From: an uncultured Clostridia bacterium
GTDB lineage: Bacteria > Bacillota > Clostridia > Oscillospirales > Acutalibacteraceae
Direction of reading: 5' to 3'
DNA: 14,096 nt
Assembly (NCBI GenBank): GCA_937916395.1
Contig: CALFTN010000091.1
Location: 1 to 14,096 of the forward strand
Part shown: piece after piece, positions 1-6,376 of the stretch
How the letters are laid out: every line of letters begins with the position of its first letter
Numbering within the stretch: position 1 is the stretch's first letter
The notes under the pieces: model-generated
Told to the model about the DNA's origin: nothing
The model's input: the letters and a program-made list of their open reading frames with translations, nothing else
The model's database searches: none
Translations under genes and position numbers: made by a program

Positions 1-368
1 GCGCCTTTGAGACCGTATTTCTTTCTTTCTTTCATTCTTGGGTCTCTTGTAAGAAGGCCAGCTTTTTTGAGAACTGGACGAACTTCATCTTCTGATTGAA
101 GAAGAGCTCTAGCTATACCATGACGGATAGCACCAGCCTGACCTGTTACACCGCCACCTGATACACGGCAGATAACATCATATTTTTCAGATGTTTCTGT
201 AAGTGCGAGAGGCTGACGAACGATAAGTTTAAGTGTTTCAAGACCGAAATAATCGTCAATATCTCTGTCATTGATTGTAATTTTACCTGTACCTGGGTAA
301 ACACGAACACGAGCTACAGATTTTTTTCTTCTACCAGTACCGTAGAAATATGGTTTGCTTTCGTACAT
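1..368 (-). CDS. rpsI: 30S ribosomal protein S9 (3' end cut by window)
   Basis: Small-subunit ribosomal protein whose C-terminal tail reaches the decoding region. The minus-strand frame from ATG at 368 reads MYESKPYFYGTGRRKKSVAR, the typical S9 N-terminus, and ends at the window edge in DPRMKERKKYGLKGA. The usual S9 C-terminus (RRAPQFSKR-like) should follow, so about 8 residues are missing. 122 codons are present of about 130 expected. A strong ribosome binding site (GAGGAGGC, 377-384) precedes the ATG. It lies 18 nt behind the rplM stop, the standard rplM-rpsI order, so the two are almost certainly co-transcribed from the rplM promoter. Confidence 0.97.
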   Translation of the reverse strand, partial: MYESKPYFYGTGRRKKSVARVRVYPGTGKITINDRDIDDYFGLETLKLIVRQPLALTETSEKYDVICRVSGGGVTGQAGAIRHGIARALLQSEDEVRPVLKKAGLLTRDPRMKERKKYGLKG

Positions 369-386
369 TGTTTATTGCCTCCTCAC

Positions 387-815
387 TTAAAATTCTCTAA
401 CAATTGGCTTCTGAGCCTCTTGTTTGTGCTCAGCACCAGCGTAAACGCGGATACGAGACATAGCATTTCTACCGATTGTGTTGTCAGGAAGCATTCCCTT
501 AACAGCTTTTTCTACAACGAATTCTGGTTTTGTTTTCATAAGAGTGCCGTATTTAACAGCCTTCATATTACCAACATAACCTGTGTGGTGGTAATAAATC
601 TTATCATTAAGTTTATTACCTGTAAGAACGATTTTTGAAGCGTTGATAACAATAACGCTATCGCCACAATCTGCGTGTGGTGTGAAAGTTGGTTTATGTT
701 TGCCGCGAAGGATAGTAGCAGCTTCAACTGCAACTTCACCGAGTGTTCTGCCTTCAGCGTCAAGAACATACCATTGACGATCAGTAATATCGCCTTTAGG
801 CATATAAGTAGACAT
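387..815 (-). CDS. rplM: 50S ribosomal protein L13
   Basis: Early-assembling large-subunit ribosomal protein. The 142-residue product starts MSTYMPKGDITDRQWYVLDA and carries the L13 hallmarks GRTLGEVA, LRGKHKPTFTPH and GMLPDNTIGR. The frame is open further upstream to 878, but the start is set at 815 because GGAGGT (823-828) sits 7 nt before this ATG, the family length is about 142-145, and the upstream part would overlap the promoter. It is followed after 18 nt by rpsI. No extended L13 autoregulatory leader could be confirmed in the short 5' UTR of about 47 nt. Confidence 0.97.
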   Translation of the reverse strand: MSTYMPKGDITDRQWYVLDAEGRTLGEVAVEAATILRGKHKPTFTPHADCGDSVIVINASKIVLTGNKLNDKIYYHHTGYVGNMKAVKYGTLMKTKPEFVVEKAVKGMLPDNTIGRNAMSRIRVYAGAEHKQEAQKPIVREF

Positions 816-852
816 AATAGTTACCTCCGTTATTTTTTTGGAACATAAGAAT

Positions 853-889
853 CCCGTTTTGCCTTGATATATTATCATAGCAAAACGGG
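853..889. repeat. Perfect 10-bp inverted repeat straddling the rplM promoter
   Basis: CCCGTTTTGC at 853-862 and GCAAAACGGG at 880-889, separated by 17 bp. One arm lies in the spacer between -35 and -10 and the other just downstream of the predicted start site, so the -10 box is in the loop. The geometry suits an operator or a cruciform. No regulator is identified. Confidence 0.7.
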
Positions 890-897
890 TATGTCAA
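869..897 (-). promoter_or_regulatory. rplM-rpsI promoter
   Basis: On the minus strand, TTGACA (892-897), a 17-nt spacer, and TAATAT (869-874) with an upstream TG giving an extended -10 (TGATAATAT). A-rich sequence upstream of the -35 resembles an UP element. Predicted transcription start is near 862, about 47 nt before the rplM ATG. The -10 and following bases are identical to those of the secG promoter. Confidence 0.75.
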
Positions 898-993
898 CAC
901 TTTTTTCAAGAAAATTCAAAATAACTTTCATTATCTTTTATTTTCTTTTGTTTTCTCTATTTTTTAATGCTTTTTCTCACTTGGCAAATTCAA

Positions 994-2385
994 TTATTTA
1001 CCTAATCTACTATAATCCTTCACAACATTTATAGTATTTTTTTGTCGTTTTTTCTGTTTTCTTTGCTTTTTAGTCGTTGTAAAGAACATACATAACAATA
1101 GCGCTAATACAATTAAAGCAACATAAAATGCGGGTGATTTAACTAAAGTTACAACCCAATTAAACATTGCCCAAATGTGATTTTTCTTAACAGTATGACC
1201 TGCCGAAAGCATAACCTCAGTAATCACAACATCACCATACAAGAGTTGTGCCTTACCAATTTCTTCACCTTCTTCAACAGGTGCTTTAACTTCATCTGGA
1301 AAGCCTGAAGGATAAGAAACAACGATATCATCAATACCTACTTCATTCAAAACAACAGCCTTAACAGGTTCACGTGGCACTAGGCTCACATAATCATAAC
1401 CTCTGCCGAATTTCACTTTCACTTCACCAAGTACTCTGTCTGTATCAGCAAGAACCTTCATTTCCATATTTTCAAATGCCCATCTTAGCATATATCTACA
1501 TGTAAGATATGCCGTATTTCTACCTTCACCATCAAGGTAATAGTTATTTACACCTTTCATCGCAATAGATATATAAGTGTATCCATTTTTTGTTGCACTA
1601 GAAATAAGACAAGTACCCGCTTTATCAGTTGTGCCAGTTTTAAGACCAATTGCACCTGGATAATAATAGTAAGAATAATCATTTAACAAGGGATTTGTAT
1701 TGTAAAGATAGCGAACGTCACTCTTATTGGTTTTGGGCATTGTTTTACCATATTTTGAAGATATTTTCTTTATGGTTTCATTTTTAAGAGCATGTTTTGC
1801 TATAATATACATATCATTGGCTGTTGTTCTGCTTTGTTTATCGCTATCAAATCCTTTTGTACTTTCATCATCTAAGCCGTGTGGATTTGAAAAGTAAGTA
1901 TTTTTACAACCAAGTTTTTTAACATATTCATTCATATCGTTAACAAACTTCTGCTCATCCCCTTCACCATAGTGATACGCAAATACTGCAGCCGCATCGT
2001 TAGCACTCGGCAAAAATAAACAATATAAAAGCATTTCAATAGTTGTTTTTTCTCCGGCATAAAGACCTGCAATAGAACTACCCGTACCCAATATACTGTC
2101 AATCGCTTTTTTGGAGCAAGTAATTTTTTTAGATAATGGGTCACCTTTATCTAACACAACAAGAGCTGTTACAATTTTGGTAAGTGATGCAGGTGCAGTT
2201 ATTTTATCAGCATTTTTTGAATAAATGACTGTATCTGTATCAACATTAACAAGTAACGCAATTTCAGATTCATACTCTGGAGCTTTAATGTCGTAAACAG
2301 TAGAATTGGATTTAGCAAAAGCAACATTTGAGAATAAAGATATAAATAAAATAAAACAATTTATAAAAATAAATGATTTTTTCAT
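994..2385 (-). CDS. D-alanyl-D-alanine carboxypeptidase (peptidase S11, low-mass penicillin-binding protein)
   Basis: Removes the terminal D-Ala from peptidoglycan pentapeptides outside the membrane. The 463-residue product begins with a signal peptide (MKKSFIFINCFILFISLFSN...AFA, cleavage near residue 24). It contains all three penicillin-binding motifs: SLTK (S67-K70, nucleophile S67), SAN (127-129) and KTG (249-251). A PBP5-type C-terminal domain follows, then a membrane segment (YVALIVLALLLCMFF) and a very basic tail. The family usually anchors through an amphipathic helix, so a true C-terminal transmembrane segment fits the clostridial DacF/DacB-like branch. ATG at 2385 is chosen, with TGGGTG 7 nt upstream; a GTG at 2394 is possible. 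A minus-strand TATAAT at 2428-2433 is the likely -10. I see no clear terminator in 898-993. Confidence 0.93.
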   Translation of the reverse strand: MKKSFIFINCFILFISLFSNVAFAKSNSTVYDIKAPEYESEIALLVNVDTDTVIYSKNADKITAPASLTKIVTALVVLDKGDPLSKKITCSKKAIDSILGTGSSIAGLYAGEKTTIEMLLYCLFLPSANDAAAVFAYHYGEGDEQKFVNDMNEYVKKLGCKNTYFSNPHGLDDESTKGFDSDKQSRTTANDMYIIAKHALKNETIKKISSKYGKTMPKTNKSDVRYLYNTNPLLNDYSYYYYPGAIGLKTGTTDKAGTCLISSATKNGYTYISIAMKGVNNYYLDGEGRNTAYLTCRYMLRWAFENMEMKVLADTDRVLGEVKVKFGRGYDYVSLVPREPVKAVVLNEVGIDDIVVSYPSGFPDEVKAPVEEGEEIGKAQLLYGDVVITEVMLSAGHTVKKNHIWAMFNWVVTLVKSPAFYVALIVLALLLCMFFTTTKKQRKQKKRQKNTINVVKDYSRLGK

Positions 2386-2427
2386 AGACAACACCCAATA
2401 AATGTAGTAAAATAGTAGCCAACAAAC

Positions 2428-2433
2428 ATTATA
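2428..2433 (-). promoter_or_regulatory. Probable -10 box for the carboxypeptidase gene
   Basis: A consensus TATAAT on the minus strand, about 36 nt upstream (from predicted start site) of the ATG at 2385. The -35 region (TTTCAT-like, 16 nt upstream) is weak, so only the -10 is called. Confidence 0.45.
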
Positions 2434-2486
2434 ACACTTTATTCAGAGAAATGAAATAGTATTTTCAAAAAAAGGAATGTGAATTT

Positions 2487-3182
2487 ATGGTTTATATTAC
2501 TGGTGATACACACGGCGACCCTGAACGACTTTCAAAAGCAGCATTAAAGGAATTGCAACCTGGTGATACTTTAATAGTTTGTGGCGATTTCGGCTTTGTT
2601 TGGGACAATTCAAAGGCTGAGCAAAAAATTTTGAAATCATTCACCAAAAGAAAATATAATATTTGCTTTATTGATGGCACGCATGAAAACTTTGAAATCC
2701 TTAACGGATATCCTGTTACTTCGTGGAATGGTGGCAAAGTACACAGAATCTCTGACAATATTTTTCATCTTATGCGTGGGCAGATTTTTACCATTGATGG
2801 TTTAAGAATTTTCACTATGGGTGGCGGAGAAAGTCCTGACCTTGAATACAGACTTGAAGAAACCTCATGGTATAAATATGAAATCCCATCAAAAGCCGAA
2901 TTATTGGAAGGTGCCAACAATTTAGAAAATGTTGACTGTAAAGTTAATGTTATAATAACACATGAACCTTCCAGTATTATTAAGGATTTCTTAAAATTAG
3001 GTAACAATGAACCAATTCACGTAACAACTCTCAATGCATATTTTGATGAACTTTCAAAGTGCAGTACATTTGACCGTTGGTTTTTCGGTAGTCTTCATCT
3101 TGATAAGTATATTTCAAATTCATATATCGGCGTTCACAAAGCACTTGTTAATGCCCATACTGGTGAAAGAGTTAGTATATAA
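2487..3182 (+). CDS. Calcineurin-like metallophosphoesterase with altered metal-site motifs
   Basis: A 231-residue cytoplasmic protein of the calcineurin-like phosphoesterase superfamily, substrate unknown. Motifs in order: GDTHG (6-10, the D-x-H metal motif), GDFGFVW (33-39), GTHEN (64-68), THEP (158-161) and GSLHLD (201-206). The canonical versions of the third and fifth motifs are GNH(D/E) and GHxH, so a metal-ligand Asn is replaced by Thr65 and the first His by Ser202. Both changes are in-frame and the rest of the protein is intact and full length. AAGGAA at 2472-2476 serves as ribosome binding site. The gene diverges from the carboxypeptidase gene and stands alone, ending in a strong terminator. 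It could be a phosphatase with one metal site altered or a non-catalytic binder. Confidence 0.85.
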   Translation: MVYITGDTHGDPERLSKAALKELQPGDTLIVCGDFGFVWDNSKAEQKILKSFTKRKYNICFIDGTHENFEILNGYPVTSWNGGKVHRISDNIFHLMRGQIFTIDGLRIFTMGGGESPDLEYRLEETSWYKYEIPSKAELLEGANNLENVDCKVNVIITHEPSSIIKDFLKLGNNEPIHVTTLNAYFDELSKCSTFDRWFFGSLHLDKYISNSYIGVHKALVNAHTGERVSI

Positions 3183-3190
3183 AATTTGAA

Positions 3191-3229
3191 TGGGATGTAA
3201 AAGCTCAGTGTTTTTACATCCCATTTTTT
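3191..3229 (+). terminator. Intrinsic terminator of the metallophosphoesterase gene
   Basis: A perfect 12-bp stem, TGGGATGTAAAA (3191-3202) with TTTTACATCCCA (3212-3223), loop of 9 nt, followed by TTTTTTA. It starts 8 nt after the stop codon. Confidence 0.9.
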
Positions 3230-3252
3230 ATAAAAATATTCAATATGTTACC

Positions 3253-3280
3253 TTGACAAACAAATAACATCTGTTATAAT
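3253..3280 (+). promoter_or_regulatory. tRNA-Arg promoter
   Basis: Consensus TTGACA (3253-3258), 16-nt spacer, consensus TATAAT (3275-3280). Predicted start is about 10 nt before the mature tRNA 5' end. Confidence 0.85.
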
Positions 3281-3296
3281 TGTTATGTCAATATTT

Positions 3297-3371
3297 GCCC
3301 TCATAGTTAAATGGATATAATAAACCCCTCCTAAGGGTTAGTTATAGGTTCGATTCCTATTGGGGGTGCCA
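3297..3371 (+). tRNA. tRNA-Arg (anticodon CCT)
   Basis: A complete cloverleaf of 75 nt with encoded CCA. The acceptor stem pairs GCCCTCA with TGGGGGT (a G-U first pair and one internal U-G). The D stem is GTTA/TAAT, the anticodon stem AACCC/GGGTT with loop CTCCTAA, and the T stem ATAGG/CCTAT with loop TTCGATT. Anticodon CCT reads AGG. It has its own promoter and is followed at once by a terminator, so it is a monocistronic transcript. Confidence 0.95.
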
Positions 3372-3378
3372 AAATATT

Positions 3379-3412
3379 AAAAGCACTTGAGAAAAAATCT
3401 TAAGTGCTTTTT
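3379..3412 (+). terminator. Terminator after tRNA-Arg, shared with convergent mntP
   Basis: AAAAGCACTTGAGA (3379-3392) pairs with TCTTAAGTGCTTTT (3398-3411) with one G-U pair and a 5-nt A loop, followed by T-rich sequence. The A-rich left side gives a U tail on the minus strand too, so it probably also ends the mntP transcript whose stop codon is at 3417. Confidence 0.85.
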
Positions 3413-3416
3413 GTTA

Positions 3417-4001
3417 TTAAAACCAACTTGTTATAAAAATTTCTAACCCAATAAAAATAAGAATTACGCCACCTAAAATCCCAGCTTTACCACTGAGCTT
3501 GGTGCCGAATTTTCTTCCGATAATAACACCTACAAAGCAAATAAAAAATGTTACAAATGCAATTATCAAAACTGCTAAAAGTGCAAGCGATAAAGTATAA
3601 TCGGCAATGGTAAAGCCAACAGAAAGTGCATCAATCGAAGTGGCTACCCCCTGAACCAAAAGTGCAGTTAAACCAACACTTTTCAATTGAGCTTCTTCCC
3701 CTTCTTTTTGCTTTACACTATCATAAAGCATTTTACCACCGATGTAGCAAAGAAGGATTAAAGCAATCCAGGGAATTAGTTTTTCAAACCAACTAAAATA
3801 CTGGACTATGGTATGAACACAAATCCAACCTATAAGTGGCATTGCAGCCTGAAACAAAGCAAAAACACCTGCAATAGATGTTATTTTGGCTGTTTTCATT
3901 TTAGGCTCGTTCAAACCATTTGCAAGCGAAACAGAAAACGCATCCATTGCAAGACCCACACCGAGTAAAATATTATTAAAGAAAAAAGTAAAATTGAGCA
4001 T
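3417..4001 (-). CDS. mntP: Manganese efflux pump MntP
   Basis: Exports Mn2+ across the cytoplasmic membrane. The 194-residue product has six predicted membrane segments in two homologous halves, each with the family motif: GLAMDAFSVSL (D20) and GVATSIDALSVGF (D124). The C-terminus GKAGILGGVILIFIGLEI is typical. The ATG at 4001 lies 3 nt after the TGA of the four-helix-bundle gene, and its ribosome binding site (GGTGGG) is made by that gene's last two Gly codons, so translation is coupled. No yybP-ykoY manganese riboswitch is visible upstream; the space where one would be expected is filled by the four-helix-bundle gene and the hairpin array, so regulation may differ from other mntP genes. Confidence 0.95.
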   Translation of the reverse strand: MLNFTFFFNNILLGVGLAMDAFSVSLANGLNEPKMKTAKITSIAGVFALFQAAMPLIGWICVHTIVQYFSWFEKLIPWIALILLCYIGGKMLYDSVKQKEGEEAQLKSVGLTALLVQGVATSIDALSVGFTIADYTLSLALLAVLIIAFVTFFICFVGVIIGRKFGTKLSGKAGILGGVILIFIGLEIFITSWF

Positions 4002-4004
4002 ACG

Positions 4005-4364
4005 TCACCCACCATTTATTTTTTTGTTATCTTTTGCGGTGTTTATAGAAGCAATTAAAATCCTGCGAATTGTCCCACAATCATTAAATAACTCTTTACC
4101 CTTTTCTCTATCTACAATTCCAGCTTTAACCAAAAGTTCAATCCAATACTCTGTTTCATAACACTCTTTTAATGCTATTTGAAGTTTTGCAACAAAATCT
4201 GCTTTCCCATGTGCATAATTTGCTTCACGAATATTCGCCCCAATACTAGTTGCAGAGCGTTCTAATTGATTAATAAGCGAACGATGACTTTTTATTGTTT
4301 CACAAAACTTTACTACTTCTATTGCAAACTCCATTGAAAGTTCACGAAGTTTTGATTCTGCCAT
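4005..4364 (-). CDS. Four-helix-bundle protein, 23S rRNA-intervening-sequence (S23/IVP) family, copy 1
   Basis: A 119-residue all-helical protein. The family signature is plain: RSATSIGANIREANYAHGKADFVAKL, then LKECYETEYWIELL and a C-terminal ILIASINTAKD. The family was first seen inside intervening sequences of 23S rRNA genes and is related to the Avd proteins of diversity-generating retroelements; a molecular role for free-standing copies is not established. No 23S gene or reverse transcriptase is in the window. ATG at 4364 is chosen, with GAGGTG at 4371-4376. It heads a two-gene unit with mntP. Directly upstream is a hairpin array (4387-4558), then the tRNA-Leu terminator. A homologue with the same setting lies at 10846-11196. 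Confidence 0.9.
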   Translation of the reverse strand: MAESKLRELSMEFAIEVVKFCETIKSHRSLINQLERSATSIGANIREANYAHGKADFVAKLQIALKECYETEYWIELLVKAGIVDREKGKELFNDCGTIRRILIASINTAKDNKKINGG

Positions 4365-4381
4365 ACTCAACACCTCGTTTA

Positions 4382-4409
4382 ATTACAGTGAAATATTTGC
4401 CATTGTCAA
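4382..4409 (-). promoter_or_regulatory. Candidate promoter of the four-helix-bundle/mntP unit, inside the hairpin array
   Basis: On the minus strand, TTGACA (4404-4409), 16-nt spacer, TGTAAT (4382-4387). The -35 lies in the loop and descending arm of the last array hairpin and the spacer contains one 7-mer unit. The start site would be at about 4375-4377, right at the ribosome binding site, giving an almost absent leader. That makes the call tentative, but the second cassette shows the same spacing. Confidence 0.45.
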
Positions 4410-4558
4410 ATGTGAAATAATCTATCGATTATGAAATATTTTGTCAGTGAACAAAATGTGAAATGAAATAAATCTATTAACACGCGTAGCGTATTTCACA
4501 TTACAAAGTAATATTTCACTTCGAAGAAATTTCACAAATCCACAAGGATTTATTTCGT
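4387..4558. repeat. Hairpin array punctuated by the 7-mer GTGAAAT / ATTTCAC
   Basis: On the plus strand, GTGAAAT occurs at 4388-4394, 4412-4418, 4458-4464 (variant ATGAAAT at 4431-4437). Its complement ATTTCAC occurs at 4493-4499, 4513-4519 and 4529-4535 (degenerate ATTTCGT at 4552-4558). The intervening segments are exact hairpins from first to last base: 4395-4411 (5-bp stem), 4419-4430 (4 bp), 4438-4457 (7 bp), 4482-4492 (4 bp), 4500-4512 (5 bp), 4520-4528 (3 bp), 4536-4551 (6 bp). Only the centre, 4465-4481, is unpaired locally, but its GAAATAAATC (4465-4474) is complementary to 4547-4556. Hairpin sequences are unrelated; only pairing is kept. Confidence 0.9.
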
Positions 4559-4560
4559 TG

Positions 4561-4593
4561 AAAAAAGACCATTCTAAAAGAATGGTCTTTTTT
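4561..4593 (-). terminator. Terminator after tRNA-Leu (symmetrical)
   Basis: A perfect 15-bp stem: AAAAAAGACCATTCT (4561-4575), loop AAA, AGAATGGTCTTTTTT (4579-4593). It begins one base after the CCA of tRNA-Leu. The A and T runs on both sides make it able to act in both directions, and it insulates the tRNA from the hairpin array. Confidence 0.92.
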
Positions 4594-4594
4594 C

Positions 4595-4681
4595 TGGTGC
4601 TGGTGATCGGACTTGAACCGATACGATGTTGCCACCGAGGGATTTTAAGTCCCTTGCGTCTGCCTATTCCGCCACACCAGC
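4595..4681 (-). tRNA. tRNA-Leu (anticodon TAA)
   Basis: An 87-nt class II tRNA with encoded CCA. Acceptor stem GCTGGTG/CACCAGC, anticodon stem GGGA/TCCC region with loop CTTAAAA (anticodon TAA, reads TTA), a long variable arm (CGGTGGCAACATCG) and T loop TTCAAGT. It has its own strong promoter and a terminator starting one base after the CCA. Confidence 0.96.
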
Positions 4682-4693
4682 ATTACTTGAACA

Positions 4694-4722
4694 ATTATAA
4701 TCATTTAAGTGTAACTTGTCAA
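4694..4722 (-). promoter_or_regulatory. tRNA-Leu promoter
   Basis: Consensus TTGACA (4717-4722), 17-nt spacer, consensus TATAAT (4694-4699) on the minus strand. It lies just downstream of the FabG-like gene's stop. The only possible terminator between them is a short A/T-only palindrome (AAATATTAATATTT), so the upstream operon may read through into the tRNA. Confidence 0.88.
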
Positions 4723-4758
4723 GTGTTTTTTTACTTATTTTGAAAAAAATATTAATAT

Positions 4759-5505
4759 TTATATAACAAATCCACCATTAACACCAAGAACCTGACCGGT
4801 AATAAAATCTGCACCAGAAGAAATCAAAAATGACACTGCATTTGCAACATCAATGGGTTCACCAATTTTATTAAGTGGCGTATCGTCTTTTAAAGCTTTG
4901 AGGTCTATTGCCGAGAACTCTGAAATCATATCTGTTTTAACAACACCAGGTGAAACAGCGTTAACTGTTATTCCAGAAAGTCCAACTTCTTTAGCAAGTG
5001 CTTTAGTCATACCAATCAACCCAGCCTTTGATGCCGAATAATGAACTTCCATAGAAGCACCTACTTGCCCCCACATTGAAGTAATATTTACAATCTTACC
5101 TTCTTTATTTTTCACCATTCTTTTTACTGCTTCTCTTGAACAATAAAAAGCACCTGAAAGATTTGTACCAATCATTATTTTCCACATCTCATCAGTTATA
5201 TCAGTAAAAAGAGCCTGTTCAGCAACACCAGAATTATTAACTAAAGCATACAGCGAACCAAATCTCTTATCAAAATTCTCAAACAATTCAAAAACCTCAG
5301 CAGATTTTGAAACATCAGCCTTAAAAATTTCAACATCAACATTAAAAGCAAGTAATTCATCCTTTAACTCTTGTGCTTTGAGTTCTGATGTATTATAACA
5401 AACAGCAATATTATATCCGTCTTGTGCAAGTTTTCTACAAACGCTGGCACCAATACCTTTTGCACCACCAGTTACCAAAACTGTTTTTTGTTTACTGTTT
5501 ATCAT
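4759..5505 (-). CDS. Short-chain dehydrogenase/reductase, FabG-like (3-oxoacyl-ACP reductase family)
   Basis: A 248-residue classical SDR, probably NADPH-dependent and cytoplasmic. Seen in order: nucleotide-binding TGGAKGIG (12-19), D64 after the third strand, NNSG (90-93, usual NNAG), and the catalytic set N115, S143, Y156, K160 (YSASK). PG and the C-terminal ITGQVLGVNGGF match FabG proteins. It overlaps the lipoprotein gene by 14 nt, with GGAG (5515-5518) before ATG 5505. It is the last gene of the nrdR operon. It is not next to fatty-acid synthesis genes, so a dedicated FabG role is not supported by context; it may reduce another carbonyl substrate. Confidence 0.88.
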   Translation of the reverse strand: MINSKQKTVLVTGGAKGIGASVCRKLAQDGYNIAVCYNTSELKAQELKDELLAFNVDVEIFKADVSKSAEVFELFENFDKRFGSLYALVNNSGVAEQALFTDITDEMWKIMIGTNLSGAFYCSREAVKRMVKNKEGKIVNITSMWGQVGASMEVHYSASKAGLIGMTKALAKEVGLSGITVNAVSPGVVKTDMISEFSAIDLKALKDDTPLNKIGEPIDVANAVSFLISSGADFITGQVLGVNGGFVI

Positions 5506-6355
5506 TTTTTGTTTCTCCGATTAACTTTGAAAATTCCTGAACATTTGCAGCATTTAATGGTTTTGAAGTATAACCTGCAGGTGGAGCAAAGAAACCATTA
5601 GGCGCACTATTGGTAATACTATCGTAATAGATAACTGTACCATCGGCACTTTTGGACATTAAAATTGTGTTACCTTTATAATAAGTAACGCTTCCGTCAT
5701 CATATTTGCTGTAATCAACTTCTTTGCCATCAACTTTTGTTGTACCATTTTTAACTATCTTTTTATCACTATCAAGCAAATCATCTTTTAACAAAGAATT
5801 TATATTCTTATCATCTTTATAATCTGATAAAAGCGCTTTAGGAATTGTTATATAGCTCTTATTTTCAATCTGAACTAAATAAATATTTAAGTAGTCGATA
5901 ATTATGCCTAACTGATTACCATTATAAACAGTCATAATTGCATATTTATTTCCACTCTGTGCCAATTTATAAGTTGATGTTTTACCATCTTTTACAATTC
6001 TACCAACTACATAATAATTTCTTGATTCAAAAACTGATTTATCGTTCTGAGCATTTTTATTTAAAGCAGAATTATAACGATTATCAGTAATTCCACCTAA
6101 AACATCTTCATCTAGCTTATTATAGAAATTTTTACCATCCTGAATTTCCTTATCAGAAAGTGTAACATTTTCTGTACCAATAACATTACCGTCTTTGTCG
6201 GTAACTTCAACAACTCTTGTAACATTATTACTTATATTAACCTGTGAAATATCCTCTGGTTCACCAGGAAGTTCAAAGGAAAAATTACAACCTGTAAATA
6301 AAATTGCAACTAAAAGAATAATTGATGATAATAAAACAATAGATTTTCTATTCAT
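5492..6355 (-). CDS. Predicted lipoprotein of unknown function
   Basis: A 287-residue exported protein that I do not recognise as a named family. The N-terminus is a lipoprotein signal: MNRKSIVLL, hydrophobic core, then LFTGC with lipidated C23 (Phe at -3 is slightly unusual). The mature part is rich in Asp, Lys and Asn and in beta-type stretches such as VVGRIVKDGKTSTYKLAQSG and GTTKVDGKEVDYSKYDDGSV. ATG at 6355 is chosen because GGAG (6362-6365) is 7 nt upstream; a TTG at 6367 would remove it. It starts 21 nt after the DUF5662 stop and overlaps the SDR start by 14 nt. It probably sits on the outer face of the membrane; the beta-rich repeats suggest a LolA/outer-membrane-lipoprotein-sorting-like fold, but this is inference. 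Confidence 0.75.
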   Translation of the reverse strand: MNRKSIVLLSSIILLVAILFTGCNFSFELPGEPEDISQVNISNNVTRVVEVTDKDGNVIGTENVTLSDKEIQDGKNFYNKLDEDVLGGITDNRYNSALNKNAQNDKSVFESRNYYVVGRIVKDGKTSTYKLAQSGNKYAIMTVYNGNQLGIIIDYLNIYLVQIENKSYITIPKALLSDYKDDKNINSLLKDDLLDSDKKIVKNGTTKVDGKEVDYSKYDDGSVTYYKGNTILMSKSADGTVIYYDSITNSAPNGFFAPPAGYTSKPLNAANVQEFSKLIGETKNDKQ

Positions 6356-6376
6356 AATAAACTCCAAAATTTTCTG

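Noticed and set aside
375..638. Plus-strand 87-residue ORF
   Set aside because: It lies wholly opposite rplM, has no ribosome binding site and no recognisable protein features.
816..862. L13 autoregulatory leader
   Set aside because: The leader is about 47 nt and I could not identify the conserved helices with confidence.
816..878. Longer N-terminus for L13 starting at 878
   Set aside because: It would add 21 non-family residues, run through the promoter -10 and ignore the GGAGGT directly before the ATG at 815.
898..993. Terminator for the carboxypeptidase gene
   Set aside because: The stretch is purine-rich on the coding strand but has no convincing stem; read-through into rplM-rpsI cannot be excluded.
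4005..4364. Remnant of a diversity-generating retroelement (Avd gene)
   Set aside because: No reverse transcriptase, template repeat or variable repeat is found in the window; the family match alone is not enough.
4387..4558. CRISPR-like repeat-spacer array
   Set aside because: The repeat unit is only 7 bp, changes orientation halfway, the spacers are all self-complementary hairpins of varying length, and there are no cas genes.
4002..4600. yybP-ykoY manganese riboswitch in front of mntP
   Set aside because: The mntP start is coupled to the upstream gene, and the upstream region shows the 7-mer hairpin array rather than the conserved riboswitch loops.
4558..4743. Plus-strand 61-residue ORF
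   Set aside because: It is the complement of tRNA-Leu, its terminator and promoter.
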